Below the pieces are notes generated by a model. The model was given only the letters and a program-made list of their open reading frames with translations. It was not told the origin of the DNA and searched no databases. Positions 6,303 to 11,003 of a stretch of DNA of 11,003 nucleotides are shown in pieces (the stretch's first letter is position 1; each line of letters begins with the position of its first letter). Position numbers and translations under genes: made by a program. Source of the DNA: Actinomycetota bacterium (GTDB lineage: Bacteria > Actinomycetota > Acidimicrobiia > Spongiisociales > ZC4RG35); NCBI GenBank assembly GCA_003242515.1, contig QGUS01000034.1, forward strand, positions 1-11,003, written 5' to 3'.

Positions 6303-7232
6303 TCACCGCCCGAGGGCGTGCTCGGGCTCGGACCGGCCCCGGCGGGCCAGGTAGGCGTGCCAGATGAGCCGGGCGGCCACGGCGCGGACGGGCCGCCAGG
6401 GCTGGGACAGGAACTCCAGGTCGTCGGGCGACGGCGGCTCCGCCAGACCCAGGACCTCCCCCGTGCCCACCTGGAGCGCCCGATCGCCGACCGGGAAGAC
6501 GTCGAGGTGTCTGAGGGCGGACAGGAGGTAGACGTCTGCGGTCCACGGGCCGATGCCCCGGCACGAGAGGAGGATCTCCCGGGCGCGGTCCTCCGGCTCC
6601 CTCTCCAGCGCCTCCAGGTCCAGGTCCCCCGTGGCCACCCGCTCCGCCAGCTCGACCAGGTAGCCGGCCTTCTGGCGGGTGACCCCGGCCGACCGGATGC
6701 CCTCCTCGCCGAGGGCGAGGAGCTTCTCCGGAGTGATCCCGCCGGCGGCGGCGGAGAGACGGCGGAAGACGGCGGCGCCGCTCTCCAGCGACACCTGCTG
6801 CTCCAGGACCAGCAGGGCGAGGGTGGCGAACCCCGGCGGGCGGGTCCACAGTTCCGGGACCCCGTGCTCCTCGACCACCGCCTGCAAGGACTCGTCCTCG
6901 GAGGCGAGCAGCTCCACCGCTTCTGCGAACACCACCGGGTCCAGCCGCTCCACGCGGGGGAGGAGCGACGACGCCGGCACCGGCCCGAAGGCGCGGGAGT
7001 CCACGGCCGCCACGCCGGTGTTGTCGGAGGCCACCCAGGCGAGGTCGTCGGGGAGCGGCTGAGGCGGCGTGACGCGACGCTTCACCAGCCAGAAGTCGGA
7101 GCGGTTCGGATGGGGCAGGGCGACGATGTCGCCGATCCGGGCAGGGCGCGACGAGGTCGCCACGAACTCGTCCCCTGGACGGAGCGAGGGCAGCATCGAG
7201 TCCTCCGCCACCCGGAACCGGATCAACGTCAT
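6303..7232 (-). CDS. Fused NiSOD maturation peptidase (S26) and AlkA-like DNA glycosylase
   Basis: Two functions lie in one uninterrupted 309-residue frame. Residues 1-95 form a soluble S26-type peptidase domain like those paired with nickel SOD. Ser12 in AEDSMLPSLRPGD is the likely nucleophile, Lys51 in FWLVKRRV the likely general base, and ASDNTGVAAVDSRAFGPVP (69-87) is the conserved later box. No membrane segment is seen. Residues about 98-300 form an AlkA-family HhH-GPD glycosylase that should excise alkylated bases: LVLEQQVSL at 141-149, a helix-hairpin-helix around CRGIGPWTADVYLL (224-237), and DVFPVGDRALQ with Asp250 as the expected catalytic Asp. The only internal Met is Met13, although GTG codons at 99-100 could allow separate initiation of the glycosylase. 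Start ATG at 7232; CATACT six bases upstream suggests a leaderless transcript. It diverges from sodN across 49 bp, which supports the peptidase assignment. Confidence 0.87.
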   Translation of the reverse strand: MTLIRFRVAEDSMLPSLRPGDEFVATSSRPARIGDIVALPHPNRSDFWLVKRRVTPPQPLPDDLAWVASDNTGVAAVDSRAFGPVPASSLLPRVERLDPVVFAEAVELLASEDESLQAVVEEHGVPELWTRPPGFATLALLVLEQQVSLESGAAVFRRLSAAAGGITPEKLLALGEEGIRSAGVTRQKAGYLVELAERVATGDLDLEALEREPEDRAREILLSCRGIGPWTADVYLLSALRHLDVFPVGDRALQVGTGEVLGLAEPPSPDDLEFLSQPWRPVRAVAARLIWHAYLARRGRSEPEHALGR

Positions 7233-7281
7233 TTTCGGAGTATGGTCAATCGGGTAGAGGTTGTCCCAAGAGGAGGCAAGG
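7233..7281. promoter_or_regulatory. Divergent promoter region, peptidase-glycosylase / sodN
   Basis: This 49-bp gap must hold promoters for both directions. For the minus gene, CATACT at 7239-7244 lies six bases before its ATG. For sodN, TAGAGG at 7255-7260 with TTTTCG at 7232-7237 (spacer 17) is a weak candidate. No TTGCAA-type Nur operator is visible. The shared gap means the two genes are probably regulated together. Confidence 0.4.
7271..7276 (+). promoter_or_regulatory. sodN ribosome binding site
   Basis: AGGAGG, a perfect Shine-Dalgarno sequence, is five bases before the ATG at 7282. It rules in favour of that start over the in-frame TTG at 7261. Confidence 0.85.
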
Positions 7282-7692
7282 ATGCGTCAAGTAACGGTGG
7301 CACACGCCCACTGCGACCTGTTTTGCGGGGTCTACGACCCGGCCCAGGCCAAGATCGAGGCCCTCTCGGTCCTCAAGGCCGCCCAGAAGTACCAGGCTTC
7401 CGACGACCCGGTGTTCCGTGACCGCGCCATCTTCATCAAGGAGGAGCGCGCGGAGCTGGTCAAGCACCACCTGATGGTGCTGTGGGTGGACTTCTTCACC
7501 GAGGAGCACCGGAAGCAGTTCCCCGACCTGGACGACCTCTTCTGGCGGGCCATCCACAAGGCCGGCGAGGCCAAGAAGTCGATGGACCCGAAGGTGGGCG
7601 AGGAGCTCGTCGCCCTCGTCGACGAGATCGCCGACATCTTCTGGCAGACCGAGAAGGCCAAGGACGCTGGCGTCTACCCGCCTTCCAAGTAG
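7282..7692 (+). CDS. sodN: Nickel superoxide dismutase with variant Ni-hook
   Basis: This is a nickel-containing superoxide dismutase, a soluble enzyme that converts superoxide to oxygen and hydrogen peroxide. The predicted precursor is 136 residues: a 9-residue leader (MRQVTVAHA) followed by HCDLFCGVYDPAQAKIE. After cleavage the ligands would be His1, Cys2 and Cys6, with Tyr9, Glu17 and Arg47 also at their usual places. The canonical hook is HCDLPCGVY; here position 5 is Phe (codon ttt) instead of Pro. The body (IKEERAELVKHHLMVLW, IFWQTEKAK) matches the four-helix NiSOD fold. The leader is shorter than the 14 residues of Streptomyces SodN, and the mature form (127) is slightly longer because of a C-terminal tail. 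The start is fixed by AGGAGG at 7271-7276. The divergent neighbour encodes the probable maturation peptidase. Confidence 0.94.
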   Translation: MRQVTVAHAHCDLFCGVYDPAQAKIEALSVLKAAQKYQASDDPVFRDRAIFIKEERAELVKHHLMVLWVDFFTEEHRKQFPDLDDLFWRAIHKAGEAKKSMDPKVGEELVALVDEIADIFWQTEKAKDAGVYPPSK

Positions 7693-7717
7693 CACCTGGT
7701 ACCCCGCACGCGGTACG

Positions 7718-7754
7718 GAACGCCCCGGCTCCGGTCGGGGCGTTCTCCTATTCG
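7718..7754 (+). terminator. Rho-independent terminator after sodN
   Basis: A perfect 10-bp stem, GAACGCCCCG at 7718-7727 and CGGGGCGTTC at 7736-7745, with an 8-nt loop, is followed by a T-containing tail (tcctattcg). It lies 25 bp after the sodN stop and may also end the convergent membrane-protein transcript. Confidence 0.8.
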
Positions 7755-7808
7755 TCCCCGCGGCTGAGCGAGCGGCGCCGATGCTGGCCCCGAGGCTGTG
7801 ACCCCGGG

Positions 7809-8039
7809 CTACTTCTCGCGGCGTTCCGCCAGCTTCCGCTGGGACCAGGCCTTGACCCGGGCGGCGACGGGCACGTCGCGGGAGAGGAGGTGGACCCCGG
7901 CGGCGATGGTGAGCACACCCGGTCCGGGCAGCACCAGCATGGCCGTCCCCGCCACGACCAGGGTGGATCCGGTGGCGATCCGCGCCATGCGTGCGATCTG
8001 CATACCGGTTAGACGTCGCGCGGTGTGGGGAAGTTGCAT
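7809..8039 (-). CDS. PGPGW-family small membrane protein
   Basis: This small predicted membrane protein has no known activity. Residues about 21-52 form a hydrophobic stretch with VVAGTAMLVLPGPGVLTIAAG, matching the PGPG motif of the putative transmembrane PGPGW family (here PGPGV, so the final Trp is replaced). A short basic tail, RVKAWSQRKLAERREK, follows, probably cytoplasmic. The start is uncertain: ATG at 8039 gives 76 residues, and in-frame ATGs at 8003 and 7989 give 64 and 59; none has a strong Shine-Dalgarno sequence. It follows metG on the same strand after 53 bp and may be cotranscribed with it. It converges on sodN. Confidence 0.72.
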   Translation of the reverse strand: MQLPHTARRLTGMQIARMARIATGSTLVVAGTAMLVLPGPGVLTIAAGVHLLSRDVPVAARVKAWSQRKLAERREK

Positions 8040-8092
8040 CCCTGCGGCGCGCACCTCAGGCCGATCGCCGCCGACGGGGGACGGTCGACGCC

Positions 8093-9733
8093 TCAGTCGT
8101 CGAGGACGCTCTCGTCGAGCTTGGTGAACAGCGGCGTGACCTCGCCGAGCGGCGTGCCGCCTTCCACCCGGGGCGCCGTCCACGAGGTGATCTCCGCCCC
8201 GATCCCCAGCATCTCTCCCACCCGGGCGCTGCTGTGGGGGATGTACGGGTGGAGGGCCACCCGGATGCCCGCGATGGCCTGGATCGCCGACCACAGCACG
8301 GTGGCGGCCCGCCCGGCATCGGTCTTGATCAGCTTCCAGGGCTCCGTGGCGTTCAGGTAGGCGTTCACCGTCGAGGCGGCGTCCATGGCCGCCCGGAGGC
8401 CGCTGCGCAGCTCCACCTTCTCGATGTGGGCGGCGGTGTCCTCGAGGACCTTCGACCCGACGGCCACGATCGCCTCGTCCTCGGCGGTCAGCGGTCCGGG
8501 ATCCGGGACGCGCCCGTCGAAGTTGCGGGCGCTGATGGTGAGCACACGGTTGACGAGGTTGCCCCAGGTGGCGACCAGCTCCTCGTTGACCCTCCGGATG
8601 ATCTCCTCGTCGGAGAGGTCCGTGTCCTGGTGCTCCGGCAGCACCGAGCCCAGGGCATAGCGCAGCGCGTCGGGCTGGAGCCGCTCCGCGTACCAGCCGA
8701 TCGAGCGGCCGATCCCGCGGCTCGCCGAGGCCTTCTGCGACCCGAAGGTCACGTACTGGTTGGCCGGGACGTCGGTCGGGAGGTTGAGACCGCCGTAGCC
8801 CATGAGCATGGCCGGCCAGATCACCGTGTGGAAGGGGATGTTGTCCTTGCCGACGAAGTAGTACGACTCGGCCTCGGGGTCCTCCCACCACAGGCGCCAC
8901 GACTCGGGGTCACCCTGGCGCTGCGCCCACTCCTTCGAGGCCGACAGATATCCGATGACCGCGTCGAACCACACATAGATCCGCTTCCCGGGCCCGAGGT
9001 CGTCGACCGGGAGCGGGACGCCCCACTCCAGGTCGCGGGTGATGGCCCGGTCGGGCAGGCCCTCGTTGACCATGCCCAGAGCCCAGTTGCGGACGTGACG
9101 GCGCCAGGTGGTCTTGGTCTCCAGCCACCCCCGCAGCCGGTCCTCGAGCTTGGAGAGGAGCAGGAAGTAGTGCTCCGTCTCGCGCTCCACAGGGCGGGCG
9201 CCGCTGAGACGGCTCACCGGGTCGATGAGGTCGACCGGGTCGAGGGTCTTGCCGCAGTTGTCGCACTGGTCGCCGCGGGCCTCCCCGTAGCCGCAGTTGG
9301 GGCAGGTGCCCTGGACGTAGCGGTCGGGCAGGAAGCGCTGCGCCTCCGGGTCGTAGAACTGGCTGGACGTCTTCTTCGCCAAATACCCGTTCTCCAGGAG
9401 GCGGAGGAACACGTCCTGGGTGACGGCGTAGTGGTTGGGCGTGCCGGTGGAGGTGTAGAGGTCCCAGGAGATCCCCAGGGTCTCCCAGTCGCGGAGGAAC
9501 TCGTTGTGGTAGCGGTCGACGATGACCTGCGGCTCCACACCTTCCTGGTCGGCGCGGACCGTGATCGGGGTGCCATGGACGTCGGAGCCCGAGACCATGA
9601 GCACCTGGTTGCCGGCGAGCCGGTGATAGCGGGCGAAGATGTCGGCGGGCAGGTAGGCCCCGGCCAGGTGTCCGAGGTGGCGGGGGCCGCTGGCGTAGGG
9701 CCACGCCACCGCGACCAGGATGCGACGACTCAT
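8093..9733 (-). CDS. metG: Methionyl-tRNA synthetase
   Basis: This enzyme charges initiator and elongator tRNA(Met) with methionine in the cytoplasm. The 546 residues cover the class I catalytic core and anticodon-binding domain, with no C-terminal OB-fold tRNA-binding extension. ILVAVAWPYASGPRHLGH at 5-22 holds the HIGH-type motif HLGH. SGSDVHGTPITVRA follows at 48-61. CPNC and CDNC (Cys144, 147, 157, 160) form a zinc knuckle. The KMSKS loop reads KASAS at 334-338 (QKASASRG), looser than the KFSxSRG of other actinobacteria but keeping the first Lys and the last Ser. The anticodon-domain motif ELVATWGNLVNRV follows. The start ATG at 9733 aligns with the normal N-terminus, and TACCCT lies seven bases upstream. 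A longer frame upstream is open only because it lies opposite the lipoprotein gene. Confidence 0.96.
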   Translation of the reverse strand: MSRRILVAVAWPYASGPRHLGHLAGAYLPADIFARYHRLAGNQVLMVSGSDVHGTPITVRADQEGVEPQVIVDRYHNEFLRDWETLGISWDLYTSTGTPNHYAVTQDVFLRLLENGYLAKKTSSQFYDPEAQRFLPDRYVQGTCPNCGYGEARGDQCDNCGKTLDPVDLIDPVSRLSGARPVERETEHYFLLLSKLEDRLRGWLETKTTWRRHVRNWALGMVNEGLPDRAITRDLEWGVPLPVDDLGPGKRIYVWFDAVIGYLSASKEWAQRQGDPESWRLWWEDPEAESYYFVGKDNIPFHTVIWPAMLMGYGGLNLPTDVPANQYVTFGSQKASASRGIGRSIGWYAERLQPDALRYALGSVLPEHQDTDLSDEEIIRRVNEELVATWGNLVNRVLTISARNFDGRVPDPGPLTAEDEAIVAVGSKVLEDTAAHIEKVELRSGLRAAMDAASTVNAYLNATEPWKLIKTDAGRAATVLWSAIQAIAGIRVALHPYIPHSSARVGEMLGIGAEITSWTAPRVEGGTPLGEVTPLFTKLDESVLDD

Positions 9734-9740
9734 GGCACGG

Positions 9741-9746
9741 AGGGTA
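9741..9746 (-). promoter_or_regulatory. -10 box, leaderless promoter of metG
   Basis: TACCCT on the minus strand is followed by seven bases and the metG ATG at 9733. No Shine-Dalgarno sequence lies between, which suggests a leaderless transcript. No good -35 is visible. Confidence 0.4.
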
Positions 9747-9788
9747 GACCCATCCCGTGTGGCTAATGGCATGACTCCGGCATGCCGA

Positions 9789-9794
9789 TAACTT
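9789..9794 (+). promoter_or_regulatory. -10 box, leaderless promoter of lipoprotein gene
   Basis: TAACTT is followed by six bases (CCCCGT) and the ATG at 9801, with no Shine-Dalgarno sequence. A 10-bp palindrome, CGGCATGCCG at 9778-9787, lies right before it and could be an operator. Confidence 0.45.
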
Positions 9795-9800
9795 CCCCGT

Positions 9801-10895
9801 ATGAGCTTCCGACTCCGCGCCCTCGCTGCGGTCTTGGCGTCCGCGCTGCTGCTCGCCGCCTGCGGCGGGTCCGCCGAGCCGACCACGACCACCGCCGCCC
9901 CCACGACGACCACCACCGAGCCCCCGGTCTTCCAGGTGGCGTACTCGCTCGCCGAGGGCCAGGAGTACGTCTACGAGGTCGCGATGGACCAGACCATCGA
10001 GATGCGGACCTCGGGCGACCCCGCCGCCCTGGAGGAGGAGGACCTGCCCGGCGAGATGCAGATGCGGGTGAAGGGCCCGATCCGGATCACCTACGAGGTG
10101 GGGGAGGGGCCGGAGCCGGACACGTTCGAGATCACCATCTCCGCCGACCTCGAGGGCCTCGAGTTCGAGGCCACCGTCGACGGCAAGGCCGCGTCGCAGG
10201 ACGAGCTCCCGGGCTTCGCCGGCCTGGACGTCAGCCCGGCGACCATCGTGGTCGACAGGCAGGGCAGGGTCGTCCAGCCCGGCGTCGGAGCCGGTGAGGA
10301 CCTGTTCGGGGGCGTCTTCCAGGGCCTCGACCTCGACTCGATGTCGGACCTCGGCAACGGCGGCCTCAACCCGATCCAGTTCTTCGGGGCCATCCTCCCG
10401 ACCGACGGGATCAGCCCGGGGGACACCTGGTCCTACACGCAGAGGCTGCCGCTCTTCGGCGACGACGAGGCGACCATCGAGACGGCCAACACCTTCGACC
10501 GGGTGGAGCAGCTGGACGGCCGCGAGGTGATGGTGATCGACACGGTCGTCTCCACCTCGGCCATCCGGATCGACTTCGCCGACTTCCTGCTCGCCTTCTT
10601 CGAGGCCTTCATCCCCGAGGGTGAGGCCACCGAGGAGGACCTTGCGGCGCTGGAGGAGCTGCGCAACAGCCTGCGGTTCGTCTTCGACGTCGACGCCTCA
10701 GAGACCCGGATGACCACATGGTTCGACCCGGAGGCCGGTGTCACCCGCCGCTTCACGGTGGAGGGGGACGGCAGGGTGAAGATGGACATCAACGTCCCGA
10801 ACGACGAGGAGACCGGTCAGATGGTCTCCTTCACCCTCGACATGTCGTCCACCCAGACCCTGGCGTACCGGCTGGTCGAGGGCCCGGAGGCCTGA
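9801..10895 (+). CDS. Lipoprotein of unknown function, Thr-rich linker
   Basis: The function is not recognised. The 364-residue protein begins with a clear lipoprotein signal: MSFRLR, a hydrophobic core and the lipobox LLAAC with Cys21, so it should be anchored on the outer face of the cell membrane. A Thr/Pro linker (about 28-42) leads into an acidic domain rich in beta-strand-like alternation. This includes an opening segment VAYSLAEGQEYVYEVAMDQ and a PGDTWSYTQRLPLFGDD block near 208-224 that recalls extracytoplasmic domains comparing ligand-bound forms, such as DUF6263-like proteins; this resemblance is weak. No catalytic motif is seen. It diverges from metG across 67 bp and its promoter appears leaderless. 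It ends close to a convergent gene at the right edge. Confidence 0.8.
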   Translation: MSFRLRALAAVLASALLLAACGGSAEPTTTTAAPTTTTTEPPVFQVAYSLAEGQEYVYEVAMDQTIEMRTSGDPAALEEEDLPGEMQMRVKGPIRITYEVGEGPEPDTFEITISADLEGLEFEATVDGKAASQDELPGFAGLDVSPATIVVDRQGRVVQPGVGAGEDLFGGVFQGLDLDSMSDLGNGGLNPIQFFGAILPTDGISPGDTWSYTQRLPLFGDDEATIETANTFDRVEQLDGREVMVIDTVVSTSAIRIDFADFLLAFFEAFIPEGEATEEDLAALEELRNSLRFVFDVDASETRMTTWFDPEAGVTRRFTVEGDGRVKMDINVPNDEETGQMVSFTLDMSSTQTLAYRLVEGPEA

Positions 10896-10896
10896 C

Positions 10897-10923
10897 GCTC
10901 AGCGTCCGACGCGGTCGCTGAGC
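10897..10923. terminator. Bidirectional terminator at convergent gene ends
   Basis: A perfect 8-bp inverted repeat, GCTCAGCG at 10897-10904 and CGCTGAGC at 10916-10923, has an 11-nt loop in which CCG/CGG can pair. It lies between two convergent stop codons and overlaps the end of the minus-strand gene. No T-tract is present. Confidence 0.5.
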
Positions 10924-11003
10924 AGGGCCATCGCCACGTGGGCTCCGAACAGGGCCACACCCAGCGGGACGTGGGCCTGGAGGAAGCGGGTGTGACCCCA
11001 GGC
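10899..11003 (-). CDS. C-terminal fragment of a probable membrane protein
   Basis: This frame is open from the right edge to TGA at 10899-10901 and encodes 34 residues, beginning AWGHTRFLQAHVPLG and ending AMALLSDRVGR. The stretch VPLGVALFGAHVAMALL looks like a last transmembrane helix followed by a short charged tail. Three His lie in or near the hydrophobic part. The family cannot be named from this much. It is called a gene because it runs into the edge, its composition is membrane-like and a terminator overlaps its end. Confidence 0.5.
   Translation of the reverse strand, partial: AWGHTRFLQAHVPLGVALFGAHVAMALLSDRVGR

Noticed and set aside
5895..7421. 508-codon plus-strand open frame across the ACT, fusion and sodN genes
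   Set aside because: It is antisense to two genes with recognisable domains and out of frame with sodN, and it has no motif of its own.
7991..9766. 591-codon plus-strand open frame opposite metG
   Set aside because: It is a mirror of metG codon periodicity. The MetRS motifs on the other strand are decisive.
9734..9916. N-terminal extension of metG beyond 9733
   Set aside because: The extra residues (Val- and Ala-rich) come from reading the lipoprotein's Thr linker backwards. MSRRILVAVAWPYA fits the normal MetRS N-terminus.

Overview
This window is a very GC-rich piece of chromosome with actinobacterial character, plausibly from an uncultured Acidimicrobiia-like member of Actinomycetota. That placement rests on base composition, a fused-subunit 2-oxoglutarate:ferredoxin oxidoreductase, a nickel superoxide dismutase, two lipoproteins with Thr-rich linkers behind the lipobox, and apparent leaderless -10 promoters (TAnnnT 6-7 nt before ATG). 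The taxonomy is inference. No IS element, CRISPR array, tRNA or rRNA was seen. The left edge is not biological: bases 1-85 align without gaps to a full Illumina P7 / 8-base index / Nextera read-2 adapter with errors, so the window begins at a raw metagenomic contig end.

Layout, left to right. After the adapter comes the C-terminal end of argininosuccinate lyase (argH, +), cut by the contig end. Convergent to it lies korA-korB (-), encoding 2-oxoglutarate:ferredoxin oxidoreductase, with a 4-nt GTGA overlap between the genes. Next, all on the minus strand, are an orphan amidase-signature hydrolase, a DUF3048 (YerB-type) lipoprotein just upstream of it, a stand-alone tandem-ACT-domain protein, and a fused protein that joins a NiSOD-type S26 maturation peptidase domain to an AlkA-like DNA glycosylase. 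Diverging from that fusion is sodN (+), whose nickel-hook motif has Phe where the usual motif has Pro. On the minus strand beyond sodN are a small PGPGW-type membrane protein and metG (methionyl-tRNA synthetase). Diverging from metG is a second Thr-linker lipoprotein of unknown function (+). The right edge cuts the C-terminal 34 residues of a probable membrane protein (-).

How the genes work together. KorAB makes or uses succinyl-CoA with ferredoxin, an oxygen-sensitive chemistry. The sodN / peptidase-glycosylase pair is an oxidative-stress module in which the peptidase domain should remove the short SodN leader to expose the nickel-binding His. The attached glycosylase would add base-excision repair to the same polypeptide. 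This fusion, together with the Phe-containing nickel hook, is the most unusual content of the window. The remaining genes look like ordinary housekeeping or envelope genes, mostly with their own promoters.
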